Shown here one piece after another: positions 23,897-36,749 of a DNA stretch of 64,000 nucleotides. Source of the stretch: Costus lasius (lineage: Eukaryota > Streptophyta > Magnoliopsida > Zingiberales > Costaceae). The stretch's first letter is position 1. Every line of letters starts with the position of its first letter. The notes below the pieces were generated by a model. It was not told the origin of the DNA, made no database searches, and worked only from the letters and a program-made list of their open reading frames with translations. The stretch covers positions 42,816,507-42,880,506 of the forward strand of contig CM050449.1 in assembly GCA_027563935.2 (NCBI GenBank), written 5' to 3'. Made by a program: the position numbers and the translations under genes.

Positions 23897-25424
23897 ATGG
23901 CTTGAAGCTATGCGAGCCGAGATGGACTCCATGTCAGATAACCAAGTCTGGGATTTGGTTGATCCGCCTCCGGGAGTAATCCCTATAGGCTGTAAATGGA
24001 TCTTCAAAAAGAAGATTGACATGGATGGTAACGTGGTTACCTATAAAGGCAGGCTAGTTGCGAAAGGTTTCAAACAAATCTACGGGATAGATTATGATGA
24101 AACTTTCTCTCCTGTAGCTATGTTCAAGTCTATTCGGATCATTCTCGCAATAGCAGCATATTACGATTATGAGATCTGGCAGATGGATGTGAAGACCGCT
24201 TTCCTTAATGGAAATCTGGATGAGGATGTGTATATGACACAACCTGAAGGTTTCACTAATCCATCAGATCGTCATAAAATATGCAAGTTAAAGAAGTCCA
24301 TTTATGGACTTAAGCAAGCATCTAGAAGCTGGAATATTCGTTTTGATGAATCAATCTGTGAATTTGGTTTCATCAAGAATGAAGATGACCCGTGTGTATA
24401 TAAGAGGTTTAGTGGGAGCGTGATTACTTTCCTAGTCCTCTACGTCGATGATATCTTGATCATTGGAAACAATATTCCTGAACTACATGCGGTTAAAGCA
24501 TGGTTAAGAAAATGTTTCCAGATGAAAGATCTAGGAGAAGCAGCCTATGTATTAGGTGTGAAGATCTACAGAGATAGATCTAAGAGGCTTCTCGGGCTGT
24601 GCCAGAGTACTTACATCGATAAAGTCCTGGAGAGATTTCATTTAGAAAATTCTAAAAGAGGATATCTTCCAGTCAGACATGGTCTGAATCTTTCAAAGAG
24701 TCAGTGTCCGCAAACACAGACTGAGAAAGATGAAATGGACAAAACACCTTATGCTTCGGCTATTGGGTCCATTATGTATGCGATGTTGTGTACTCGCCCA
24801 GACGTCGCTTACGGGTTAAGCGTGACCAGTCGATTCCAAAGTAATCCAGGTCAGGCACACTGGATTGCAGTCAAGAACATTTTGAAATATCTTCGGAGGA
24901 CCAAAGATATGTTCTTGGTGTATGGTGGTTAGGAAGAACTCAGTATTGAAGGATATACTGATGCTTCATTCCAATCTGACCAGGATGATTTCCGATAGCA
25001 ATCAGGCTATGTTTTTAGCTTGAATGGAGGTGCGGTGGTGTGGAAATGTTTCAAACAATCTATCGTTGCTGATTCCACAACAGAAGCCGAGTATGTTGCA
25101 GCCTCAGAAGCATCCAAGGAGGCAGTGTGGATTCGTAAGTTCGTTCAGGAACTTGGTGTTGTTCCTTCGAGTGCAGATCCTTTGGTTATCTTTTGTGATA
25201 ACACTGGAGCAATAGCACAAGCAAAGGAACCACGGTCGCACCAGAAGTCCAAGCACATACAGAGACGGTTTCACTTGATCCGGGAGATCATTGATCGTGG
25301 CGAGATCAAAGTTTGCAAGGTTCATACAGATGACAATCTGGCTGACCCGCTTACAAAGCCTCTGGCGCAGCAGAAGCATGAGAAGCACTGTAATAATATG
25401 GGTTTGAGATTTCTCAACCATTAG
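23897..25424 (+). pseudogene. gag-pol: Copia copy B gag-pol, 3' part
   Basis: This resumes the copy B frame after the nested element and begins with the second copy of the TSD. It covers reverse transcriptase (MDVKTAFLNG, YVDDILIIG) and RNase H (GYTDAS, ADSTTEAEY, FCDN), ending LRFLNH and a stop at 25424. Two stops interrupt the RNase H region: TAG at 24930-24932 (CAG in D) and TAG at 24996-24998 (TCG in D). Confidence 0.92.
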
Positions 25425-25444
25425 ATTAAGTGCAAGTGGGAGAT

Positions 25445-27127
25445 TGTTGGGGTATGCCCTTAAGGCTAATGTTTGAGGCCTAGGGATTCTTTTAGTATCA
25501 TGTATAAACTCTTATGTTTATAAAGGCAATGGTTGTTATTCAGGTTGTTACATCATCTGCTGTCATATGTATACTTCTGAATAATGTCTCAATGCTGTTC
25601 AGCTTGGCTAACATGCAGTTAAGTCCTTAGTCGAGATATCTTGGTGAACATGAGACAGCCTAGATATGATTGAGACTAATATGTGTTCTAATCTTATAGG
25701 ATGCTTCGAGCATGGAATAAGATGTAGACTCATAGGTACATTGGATGTACTGGACAGACCCTACTAGGATGTTCAATTGCTTGTCACAATGTGAATAATC
25801 CTTGTATGCAAACAAGTGGCATATGTCCTCTGACTTGAGATCACTTGTGTTTCTAAATGATGATTGTCATTGTTTTGAGGTAGTTCAATATCATTTGAAA
25901 CATAATGGTTATAGACTATCTTGGATAATGATCATGAGTCAGGTTAGGACACTAGTGATAGATAAAGGATTGCCGTCTCCTTGTTTAGGAGAGTGATGTT
26001 CTAAAGGGGCCCCCTGGATGAGATGATTGAGAAAGTGTATGGCCATACCCAGATGACTATGTTCATCTGATCTAATCATGCTCATCATATTGGAGTTACA
26101 AGCTTGACACGCTTGTCCAATAAGAACATCCAGTGGCAAAGGAAACATGTATGTCTAGTGAAGTAGATTCACACTTGTGCTGTGGTTTGGGTGTAGTCTT
26201 GGAAGACTCTTTCCTTTATATCGGGAGACAGTGATGTGTTGCTAGATACCCCTCACTGATCGTGATAACGTGAGTTATCGTTACCGACATTTAAAGGAAA
26301 CCCTCAGGGTCGCACAATTTGATGATATGGCTTACTCATGTCAGATCGTTTGGACTGAATTGTTTTGGTTCAGTTTAAAGGAATTTAAACTCTGATTGTA
26401 AGTGAGATCTGGTCTGATCATGTTTGATTGATTAGGGCTTTAGATCGGTAAGCTTCGATCGAGAGAATTGATGCTAGATCGGTGAGATCAAGAGCATCAG
26501 GAGATGAACGGTTAGATCTTGAACCATTTGGTTTAATGAGATCTAGGCCATGGCTTGGGCTGATTTGTTTTTTGGTCTTTGAACCAAATTGAACCGGCTC
26601 AAGAATGAGCGCATGGTTCAAAGAGAGAAGGATGAGCGTTCGGTTCACTTGAAGTGAACACATAACGCATAACCGCATGAGACATTAAGGCTTGCTATTT
26701 TTAGAAGCCATGTCTCAACGTTCACAAGGAACGTTTCTCTCGTCGCCCCTCTTCACTACTCGAAGCCTCTCGTGTGTGGTGATAGAGTTTACGCCAGGAG
26801 AGTTTGACAAGCGAAAGGAACTTCATCTCATCTTCCTTCACGCGACAAGAAAACTTGGTGAACCTTGCTAGCACAAGGAACACAAGGAGTAGTCATCATC
26901 CTCTTGTGTGCGCTACCTTTGGAGAAGACCCCTTTCGATCTTTGCTTCCAAGGCACCATCCAAGCGATGGCAATGGTATGATCTTTCTTCTAGATCTATC
27001 TACATTGCAAGGCATTGAAAGTTGATCATACGACATATAAATCGATCTAGGAAACCCTTACTTCCGCTCGAAAATTTTTATATGCGCCTTCTATTAGGGT
27101 TTCGCCCCTTGTTTTAGGGGACTTTCA
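25445..27127 (+). mobile_element. LTR2, shared by copies B and D
   Basis: A 1683-bp LTR with the polypurine tract of B on its left and the PBS of D (27130-27141) on its right. There is no TSD on either side, so it is not a junction between two separate insertions. It shares several base states with LTR3 that differ from LTR1, for example the end GACTTTCA against GATTTTCA. Confidence 0.92.
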
Positions 27128-28940
27128 ATTGGTATCAGAGCATATGGTTTATATATGTTCATATGATTGCTTGATCTTCATGCTTGATCCATGTATGCGC
27201 TTTTGAGTAGATCTAAGGTTACATGCGAAAATACATGCTTATCATAGATGTATGTTCTCTCCTTGGCGCATGTTTGTTGGCGCATGCTTTAGTTTTTCTC
27301 AAAACAAAAAGGACTTGCGCGCCCTTCATTAGATCTAATAAGCGCCTACTATAAACCCTTAGACGGGTTGATAGGGTTGAAGTCATAGTCTAGTTAAGAT
27401 CCAAACAGTCTGATCAGACCATCTGACACCCTAGATGGGTTGACCAGATGGCACCTGTGCGCAAGCACAAGGTGGCTATAGGTCGACTGCATCAAGAACG
27501 TGTAGCGAGGTCTGGTTGAGACAACCAGTGAACGCGCATGAGTTAGGCCTGGGGTCACACCCGCTTGCCTGAACTCATGAGGGTCGTTCAGCCCATCTGC
27601 ATGCATTGTTGGCCACTGGGTCAACTCAAGTCAGTTAGGACTTGGTGCATGCAAGGGCAGTGAATCTGACTAGACATGATGAGTGGATCCCTATTAATGG
27701 ACCGTTGTAAGGTAGTAGGGCACATAAGGAAAATAAAATTGATGCCAATGGGTTTTTTCCAAAATTTTATTTTCTGGTTTGGATCACATGTTGGTTGAAT
27801 ACCATGATGAGTGTCTATTTCATCTTATGTGGGTTGCCCTTTTAATGTGTGCTGTGCTGGGGCCTGCGAGCCTGGATTTAATTGTAAATTAATATTCATT
27901 GTGATCTGCGTATCACATTTTAATTAATTTATTGTGTAATTGACCTGCGTGTCAATCATGTCTAGATAGATTAAATTGTATTTTAATCAGACATGAGCAC
28001 AAAGCACACTTGGCAGAGGCGCATGCAGCAGAGGCTTGACCAGGTGGGAGGTCTAGGGTTCGACCCTATGACAGGCGCATTTACCTGGTGGGCGCACCTG
28101 AGCTACAGTAGGCCCTTGGGCCCTGGTTTGGGGGCCATATGAGATGCAAAAGACCCATGAAGAGCTCAAGTGAAGACTTAAGTTAAATTAAGGTCTTACC
28201 TAGGCTTATGGGCTTTTACCACATAAGATCAGCATGCTTTCTACTTATTGTTTATATAAGTAGAACAACATGATTTATTTATCTTCAGTTATCACCATAG
28301 GAATTGCATGATAGTGATGAAGATAAAAGACCGTTAAAATCCAACGCTAAAATATCAAGCTCGTAAGCCTTCTGACGCGAAACCTCACTGTTCTGATTAT
28401 CATTGGAGCCGTGTTGTACCCACTCAGTGGGCACGTCCATCTATCTTCAGACGGTGCGGGATTACACCTGCGTGTTACAGAGAAGGGATTTATCGCTTCT
28501 CGTTGCTCAGCATAGCATGTGGTGGTCCAGGGAGTAGGTCGGGTCAGCTTGACCATGTAGGCTACATATGTGGCGCATATAGTAGCTATATGGAGGCAGC
28601 CATCTGTGGGATCAGAGACTGTGTTGTACCAACTCAGTTGGCACAGTCTGCTGGATTGCCCAGATGAAGGGGAATCGCACGGGTTGGCGATTGGCAGGTA
28701 TTGCCTACTAGAAATTAGTGCTTGTACTCTCTGTGCATCTTATCTCGCCTGAGCGGGACGCGGAGACCAAGTATGAAATCTGGATCCCATCTCACTAAAA
28801 GAGTGTTGCTCTTTTGGACTGTTTAATGGATTTTTCAGTCAGATAAAATAGTGAGAAAAGAATCTTTCTTAAGTCCTGGATTGATTCTAAACATTGATAC
28901 TGACCTTGCTGTTCTTGCATTGTTGTAGATTACTGCAGCA
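27128..28940 (+). other. PBS and untranslated leader of copy D
   Basis: It begins with TGGTATCAGAGC (27130-27141) and is nearly identical to the leader of copy B, with the same length and hairpins. It ends TTGTAG followed by ATTACTGCAGCA before the gag ATG at 28941. No coding frame is supported. Confidence 0.8.
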
Positions 28941-31900
28941 ATGAACACCACGAATTTCAATGTGCGATCCCTACTGGAAAGGGAGAAGTTTGCTGGGCCA
29001 AATTTCTCGGACTGGTACAGACACCTTAAGATTGTTCTTAAGGCAGAGAGGAAGCTGTATGTCCTCGAGACGGCTATACCGCCTCAACCCGCTGCGAACG
29101 CCGCAAGGGCGGTTCGTGATGCCTATGAAAAGCATGTCAATGATAGCATTGATGTCGCTTGCCTGATGCTTGCGTCTATGACGCCAGAGCTGCAGCGTCA
29201 GCATGAGGATCTATCTGCTATACAGATTATAGCAAACCTCAAGCTGCTGTATGCTGCACAGGCTAGGACTGAACGCTACAATTTGACTAAGCTTTTCTTT
29301 CAGAGCAAACTGGCTGAAGGGAGTCCAGTGGGAGCTCACGTACTCAAGATGATTGGGTACAAGGAGGCTCTAGAGAAACTGGGACATACCGTCAATCAGG
29401 AGCTTGCTGTAGACATCATATTGTAGTCTCTCCCGACCTCTTTCGATCCGTTCATCATTAACTTTAATATGAACAAGATCGACTGTACGCCGGCAGAGTT
29501 ACTGAATATGCTCTTGACTACAGAGCTGACTCTTAAGGGAAAGCCTTCAACCTCTGTCTTAATGGTTCCTTCAAGGAACAAGAAGAAGGGGAAGAAGGGC
29601 AAAGCCCCTGTCAAGAGCTACAACAAGGCTCTGAAACAAAAGGTCAAGCGGTCGAAGGAATACAGATGTTTCCATTGTGGCCAGCTGGGTCACTGGAAAA
29701 AGGACTGTAAAGCGCTCCAAGGAGACAAGAAGGGAAGCATTGCTTCTGGCTCAGGTATATTTGTGACTGAAGTCATGATATCTTCTTCTTCTATTTCATG
29801 AGTGTTGGACATTGCATGTGGAGTTCACATTTGTTCAAATGTACATGAACTCAAGAGAAGAAGGCAGGTGGGACAGCATGAGGTGGACCTACGAGTTGGA
29901 AACGGGGCACGGGTTGCTGCTGTTGCTGTAGGAGAATATCACATCTCATTACCATCTGGACTTGTATTAGAACTGAACAATTGTTACTTTGTACCAAGCA
30001 TAACGAAAAATATTATCTCTATTCCTGCTCTTGTCAGGAAAGGGTTTTCCTTTGAATGCAATATTTCAAAGTGTGTTATTTCTTATGATAATATTGTTTA
30101 TGCTACTGGATCAATTAACAATGGGTTATTCATGTTGGACATGGAATGTTCTGTACAAAATATTGATAATAAGAAAGCCAAGTATGCTGATGATAGCACC
30201 TTGCTATGGCATAGTCGTTTAGGCCATATTAACAAGAAACGCATTAAGCGGTTGCATGACCATGGACTGCTGGGATCATTCTCCTATGAGGAGATTGATA
30301 CATGCAAAGCTTGTTTAATGGGTAAAATGACGAAGTCTCCTTTTTCTAAGAAAGGTCAAAGGGCTTCAGGTTTACTTGACCTTATACACAGTGATGTGTG
30401 TGGGCCATTTAGTAAACATGCCAGAGGTGGCTATTCATACTTCATTACCTTTACTGATGATTTCAGTAGGTACGGGTATGTCTATCTAATGAGACATAAA
30501 AGTGAATCTTTTGACAAGTTCAAAGAGTTCAAAAATGAAGTGCAGAATCAGCTAGGCCGAAATATCAAGGCACTTCGCTCAGATCGAGGTGGAGAATACC
30601 TAAGTCGAGAGTTTACTGACTATCTGAAGGAGTGTGGGATTATCTCACTGCTCACTCCGCTAGGAACACCGCAATGGAATGGTGTGTCTGAGAGGAGGAA
30701 CAGAACCTTATTGGATATGGTTCGTTCTATGATGAGTCAGGCTACTCTACCTTACTCCTTTTGGGGATTTGCACTGGAAACAGCTGCAAAGGTACTAAAC
30801 CGAGTGCCATCTAAGGCAGTTTCAAAGACTCCATATGAGTTATGGTATGGGAAACAGCCGAGCTTGACATTTATTAAGATCTGGGGTTGCGAGGCTTATG
30901 TCAAAAAGCTCGCCTCTGTGAAACTAGAGAGCAGATCTGAGAAATGTATCTTTGTCGGTTACCCTAAGGAAACTAAGGGTTATTATTTCTACGATCCCAA
31001 AGAGAACAAGGTATTTGTTGCTCGGACGGCCATTTTTCTTGAGAAGGAATTTCTTCTGCAAGAAGCCAGTGGGAGAGAAATAAAGCTGGATGAGAATCCA
31101 GAAGAAGGACAAAGTAGTCAAGCACAGTTGGATGAGCATGAGCCAGTAGAACAGGTTATTGAACAACCTGAGGCTCATATATCACGGGAACCGCGAAGAT
31201 CGGGAAGGATCCGTCGACAGCCTGAGCGCTATGACGGAGTCTACATCATTGATCATGATGAACCCCTCACTTATGCAGATGCGGTCAGTGGACCGGAATC
31301 AGCGAGATGGCTTGAAGCTATGCGAGCCGAGATGGACTCCATGTCAGATAACCAAGTCTGGGATTTGGTTGATCCGCCTCCGGGAGTAATCCCTATAGGC
31401 TGTAAATGGATCTTCAAAAAGAAGATTGACATGGATGGTAACGTGGTTACCTATAAAGGCAGGCTAGTTGCGAAAGGTTTCAAACAAATCTACGGGATAG
31501 ATTATGATGAAACTTTCTCTCCTGTAGCTATGTTCAAGTCTATTCGGATCATTCTCGCAATAGCAGCATATTACGATTATGAGATCTGGCAGATGGATGT
31601 GAAGACCGCTTTCCTTAATGGAAATCTGGATGAGGATGTGTATATGACACAACCTGAAGGTTTCACTAATCCATCAGATCGTCATAAAATATGCAAGTTA
31701 AAGAAGTCCATTTATGGACTTAAGCAAGCATCTAGAAGCTGGAATATTCGTTTTGATGAATCAATCTGTGAATTTGGTTTCATCAAGAATGAAGATGACC
31801 CGTGTGTATATAAGAGGTTTAGTGGGAGCGTGATTACTTTCCTAGTCCTCTACGTCGATGATATCTTGATCATTGGAAACGATTTTCCTGAACTACATGC

Positions 31901-32834
31901 GGTTAAAGCATGGTTAAGAAAATGTTTCCAGATGAAAGATCTAGGAGAAGCAGCCTATGTATTAGGTGTGAAGATCTACAGAGATAGATCTAAGAGGCTT
32001 CTCGGGCTGTGCCAGAGTACTTACATCGATAAAGTCCTGGAGAGATTTCATTTAGAAAATTCTAAAAGAGGATATCTTCCAGTCAGACATGGTCTGAATC
32101 TTTCAAAGAGTCAGTGTCCACAAACACAGACTGAGAAAGATGAAATGGACAAAACGCCTTATGCTTCGGCTATTGGGTCCATTATGTATGCGATGTTGTG
32201 TACTCGCCCAGACGTCGCTTACGGGTTAAGCGTGACCAGTCGATTCCAAAGTAATCCAGGTCAGGCACACTGGATTGCAGTCAAGAACATTTTGAAATAT
32301 CTTCGGAGGACCAAAGATATGTTCTTGGTGTATGGTGGTCAGGAAGAACTCAGTATTGAAGGATATACTGATGCTTCGTTCCAATCTGACTAGGATGATT
32401 TCCGATCGCAATCAGGCTATGTTTTTAGCTTGAATGGAGGTGCGGTGGTGTGGAAAAGTTTCAAACAATCTATCGTTGCTGATTCCACAACAGAAGCCGA
32501 GTATGTTGCAGCCTCAGAAGCATCCAAGGAGGCAGTGTGGATTCGTAAGTTCGTTCAGGAACTTGGTGTTGTTCCTTCGAGTACAGATCCTTTGGTTATC
32601 TTTTGTGATAACATTGGAGCAATAGCACAAGCAAAGGAACCACGGTCGCACCAGAAGTCCAAGCACATACAGAGACGATTTCACTTGATCCAGGAGATCA
32701 TTGATCGTGGCGAGATCAAAGTTTGCAAGGTTCATACAGATGACAATCTGGCTGACCCGCTTACGAAGCCTCTGGCGCAGCAGAAGCATGAGAAGCAGTG
32801 TAATAATATGGGTTTGAGATTTCTCAACCATTAG
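28941..32834 (+). pseudogene. gag-pol: Copia copy D gag-pol with three stops
   Basis: The full-length frame of 1298 codons is in register throughout but interrupted by TAG at 29424-29426 (CAG in B), TGA at 29799-29801 (shared with B; TGG in C and E) and TAG at 32391-32393 (CAG in B and E). All domains are present: Gag with CCHC knuckle, protease with DIACG instead of DTACG, integrase, reverse transcriptase with YVDD, and RNase H. The 863-codon stretch from 29802 to 32393 is open. The shared TGA shows that B and D descend from one copy. Confidence 0.93.
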
Positions 32835-32854
32835 ATTAAGTGCAAGTGGGAGAT

Positions 32855-34537
32855 TGTTGGGGTATGCCCTTAAGGCTAATGTTTGAGGCCTAGGGATTCT
32901 TTTAGTATCATGTATAAACTCTTATGTTTATAAATGCAATGGTTGTTATTCAGGTTGTTACATCATCTGCTGTCATATGTATACTTCTGAATAATGTCTC
33001 AATGCTGTTCAGCTTGGCTAACATGCAGTTAAGTCCTTAGTCGAGATATCTTGGTGAACATGAGACAGCCTAGATATGATTGAGACTAATATGTGTTCTA
33101 ATCTTATAGGATGCTTCGAGCATGGAATAAGATGTAGACTCATAGGTACATTGGATGTACTGGACAGACCCTACTAGGATGTTCAATTGCTTGTCACAAT
33201 GTGAATAATCCTTGTATGCAAACAAGTGGCATATGTCCTCTGACTTGAGATCACTTGTATTTCTAAATGATGATTGTCATTGTTTTGAGGTAGTTCAATA
33301 TCATTTGAAACATAATGGTTATAGACTATCTTGGATAATGATCATGAGTCAGGTTAGGACACTAGTGATAGATAAAGGATTGCCGTCTCCTTGTTTAGGA
33401 GAGTGATGTTCTAAAGGGGCCCCCTGGATGAGATGATTGAGAAAGTGTATGGCCATACCCAGATGACTATGTTCATCTGATCTAATCATGCTCATCATAT
33501 TGGAGTTACAAGCTTGACACGCTTGTCCAATAAGAACATCCAGTGGCAAAGGAAACATGTATGTCTAGTGAAGTAGATTCACACTTGTGCTGTGGTTTGG
33601 GTGTAGTCTTGGAAGACTCTTTCCTTTATATCGGGAGACAGTGATGTGTTGCTAGATACCCCTCACTGATCGTGATAACGTGAGTTATCGTTACCGACAT
33701 TTAAAGGAAACCCTCAGGGTCGCACAATTTGATGATATGGCTTACTCATGTCAGATCGTGTGGACTGAATTGTTTTGGTTCAGTTTAAAGGAATTTAAAC
33801 TCTGATTGTAAGTGAGATCTGGTCTGATCATGTTTGATTGATTAGGGCTTTAGATCAGTAAGCTTCGATCGAGAGAATTGATGCTAGATCGGTGAGATCA
33901 AGAGCATCAGGAGATGAACGGTTAGATCTTGAACCATTTGGTTTAATGAGATCTAGGCCATGGCTTGGGCTGATTTGTTTTTTGGTCTTTGAACCAAATT
34001 GAACCGGCTCAAGAATGAGCGCATGGTTCAAAGAGAGAAGGATGAGCGTTCGGTTCACTTGAAGTGAACACATAACGCATAACCGCATGAGACATTAAGG
34101 CTTGCTATTTTTAGAAGCCATGTCTCAACGTTCACAAGGAACGTTTCTCTCGTCGCCCCTCTTCACTACTCGAAGCCTCTCGTGTGTGGTGATAGAGTTT
34201 ACGCCAGGAGAGTTTGACAAGCGAAAGGAACTTCATCTCATCTTCCTTCACGCGACAAGAAAACTTGGTGAACCTTGCTAGCACAAGGAACACAAGGAGT
34301 AGTCATCATCCTCTTGTGTGCGCTACCTTTGGAGAAGACCCCTTTCGATCTTTGCTTCCAAGGCACCATCCAAGCGATGGCAATGGTATGATCTTTCTTC
34401 TAGATCTATCTACATTGCAAGGCATTGAAATTTGATCATACGACATATAAATCGATCTAGGAAACCCTTGCTTCCGCTCGAAAATTTTTATATGCGCCTT
34501 CTATTAGGGTTTCGCCCCTTGTTTTAGGGGACTTTCA
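32855..34537 (+). mobile_element. LTR3 of the Copia array
   Basis: This 1683-bp LTR ends GACTTTCA and is followed directly by the second CCTTG of the array TSD (34538-34542) and then the Athila ORF of element G. By eye it differs from LTR2 at about six sites. Confidence 0.92.
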
Positions 34538-34542
34538 CCTTG

Positions 34543-35321
34543 TCCATGTGCTTGATCATAAAATAAGCCACATCAACAGCGAATCCACTGAGCATGCCCC
34601 AAAGAAAATACAGCTCGTGTTGACGGACCATGCCATCACTGTCTCCTCTCCCAAATACTGTGTGTGCTAGAACCTGATGTGCATATCTGATACAGGGGTT
34701 CATGATTTTTGAGGCTCTAGCAGACACAGCATAGAAGTGGCTCTCATTAGTGATCTGGTTCCAGAATATGTTCTCCATAAATCCAAGGGGTATCTCAGTG
34801 TAACCCCCAGTGCTCAATCCAAAGATGTCTCTCACTTCTTGCAAGGTAAGTTTCCTCTCCTCATTGGCTAATCTGAATGCGATTTCCCCCTCTGCAGGGC
34901 CATGAGAGTACTCCTTCAAATCAATTATCAAGCTGCTCAAAAACTCCAAAACAAGGGGTAAGTATGTGCGTGGAGTCATCTGGAAGAATTCCTTAGCCTT
35001 GATTCTATCAAACATCAAAAGTAAGTCCTCATAAAGCCCTAAGGCTTCCAAGGTTCTTCTATCAGCATATTTGGTGTTGATGATCTTCCTTTCTAAAATT
35101 TTGTTGTATCTAGCCTCCTGCATCTCATTCCTGAAGAGAACCCCATGGGGGTTCTGTGGCTGTGATGATTCAGTAGGGGCCTTCCCCTTTCTCCTTGGTG
35201 CAATTGATTTTGTTCTTGGTGCCATTTCACAAGCTACAAGCTTATCAGTCAATGCATACAAATATAACAGTGTAAATTTAGTCGATGGCATCCTATCAAC
35301 ATGTTCTACAAGTGTCTTCAT
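34543..35321 (-). pseudogene. Athila ORF1-like protein, amino-terminal part
   Basis: The open frame starts at ATG 35321, right after a splice-acceptor-like TTTTTTAG, and runs about 260 codons until cut by the Copia array. Near residues 125-170 it reads PLVLEFLSSLI, IAFRLANEERKLTLQEV and DIFGLSTGG, a pattern I recognise from ATHILA ORF-1 proteins (PF03078; the related plant transposon domain PF20167 is the alternative). A basic segment near residue 40 could be a nuclear localisation signal. The rest lies at 8273-8935 and 6219-6236. Its role in the element is not known to me. Confidence 0.65.
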
Positions 35322-36249
35322 CTAAAAACAGAGTGAAAAATAGAGTAAAAATCGTGCATGTAATCCCAATCTCAACACAATATGACAAGCATATATCACA
35401 CTCCCAAAATTATCAGAAATATCAATCCAGCAATTTAGAGACAAAAATTCATTTAAATTTCATGCTCTAACGAAAAATGAAACAAGCGTCGATGAATAGT
35501 AATTCCAAATCGTGCACGTTGCGTTTCAACTCAGATTAGTGACGGAAATCGGTCTAAATTCTTCTCAAACAGCGAAGGATTGATAACCTATCTTCTAGTG
35601 AGTAAATGCAAACAAGAATCACTTAAAATGATCAAGAATCGAGAGAAACCGAGTGAAAGGGGCGAAATTTTGTGAAAACTCGTTAAAGTGGTAAAATCAG
35701 GGAATCGGTTACCTAATCGATGACGAGAGTTGAATGAGAAAGGTCACCGGCATCCTCAGGTGGTCAGAGACGATCAGAAATCCAGGAACGGCTCGAAGAC
35801 GAGTGAGATCTAGGGTAAAAACCCAAAAAATGGTCCGTTGTAACCCTAAATACAGCATAGGACTCGCATACAGAAAGCAAAATACGGCAGTGTAATGTCT
35901 TACGACACTGCCGTAAAATCTCAAAATCTCTCTATTTGAAAATGAAGAAAATACGGTACCATAGAGCAGTTTACAGTACCGCCATAAAATCTCGGCAACG
36001 TTCTATTCAAAACCACTCAAAAATACAGTACCATAAAATGCTTTTCGGTATTGCCGTAAAATTCAAGCGGCGGATTTTTTTTTTTTTTTTGTGGAAAAAC
36101 AAAAATTCAAGAAAATACGGAACGTAAAATACCTTACGGTAGTGCCGTAAAAATCACGAAACACTCGGGTTGATTTTGGATCAGAAATACGGTACCTTGA
36201 AACACCTTACGGTCGTACCGTAACGTGAGCAGTCAGAAATACGGTACCG
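35322..36249 (-). mobile_element. Non-coding 5' part of element G
   Basis: Upstream of the Athila ORF this stretch holds ACGG palindromic modules at 35880-36245, such as TTACGGTAGTGCCGTAA at 36134-36150, and a T-rich run ending TTTTTTAG before the start codon. Element F has similar modules at 61310-61545. No PBS, LTR end or gag is seen to the right, and the sequence changes abruptly to a Gypsy fragment at about 36249, so G is truncated here. Confidence 0.6.
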
Positions 36250-36749
36250 TAACGTGACCATGTACTATAGTCATGGTTGCTACCTCTGATACAACAAATA
36301 GTGTTCCCCCTACCCCCAGCCCATCCTCCTCCTATTCCTATCCATCGTATCGTATATCACATCTACTAACCACTACTTTTCCTATATAAATGCACTCAAC
36401 CATTTTCCATCTTAGTGCCTATAATTGGTCCCTCTTGCCAACCTTGCCCCCCAAAGCGCCAACTTCCTATGCTGTCCTGGATGACCACTCCATGTAGTGT
36501 CATGGAGCTCCCTCATAAGCTCACGACGTAGTCCGCTGATTGCCAGAACAAAGGGCCGACCATCTTCGGCCACAAGTTCGTCTCTGCCTTCAATAGAGAA
36601 GCTGCGGACCTTGCCTTCTTTTGCATCGGCTAACGACCGCTAATATCTGGTGTTGAGTCATGCGGCTTGCCAGATACGCTCGAGGAGATCACCCTCAATC
36701 CTCGTGATAGTCACAAGCACCAATGTACACATGCGACTAAGAGCATAAG
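36250..36749 (-). pseudogene. Integrase zinc-domain fragment of Gypsy element L
   Basis: On the minus strand from 36749 the frame reads ALSRM, then LADAKEGKVRSFSIEG and ELMRELHDTTWSGHPGQH, matching the stretch between RNase H and the integrase HHCC domain of Ty3/Gypsy Pol, with stops inside. It continues the RNase H frame that ends at 54310 and was separated from it by insertion of element J. From about 36430 to 36250 the match is lost. A GTATCAGAGG word followed by ATG near 36280 resembles a Gypsy PBS and gag start, which suggests a deletion junction. Confidence 0.6.

Larger units (their letters stand above)
8941..34537 (+). mobile_element. Tandem Copia array B-D (three LTRs, one TSD)
   Basis: Three 1683-bp LTRs (8941-10623, 25445-27127, 32855-34537) alternate with two internal regions of equal length, 5727 bp each once the nested copy C and its duplicated 5 bp are removed. 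A single TSD, CCTTG, flanks the whole at 8936-8940 and 34538-34542. The central LTR serves as 3' LTR of B and 5' LTR of D, with a polypurine tract on its left and a PBS on its right. This structure is expected from unequal recombination between copies of one insertion. It interrupts the Athila ORF of element G. Confidence 0.9.

Noticed and set aside
25445..27127. Two independent Copia insertions abutting by chance
   Set aside because: Only one LTR lies between the two internal regions and no TSD is present there, while the outer ends share CCTTG.
36360..36410. TATA-box-like CCTATATAAATG as a host gene promoter
   Set aside because: No gene follows on the plus strand; the region is a decayed antisense Gypsy fragment.
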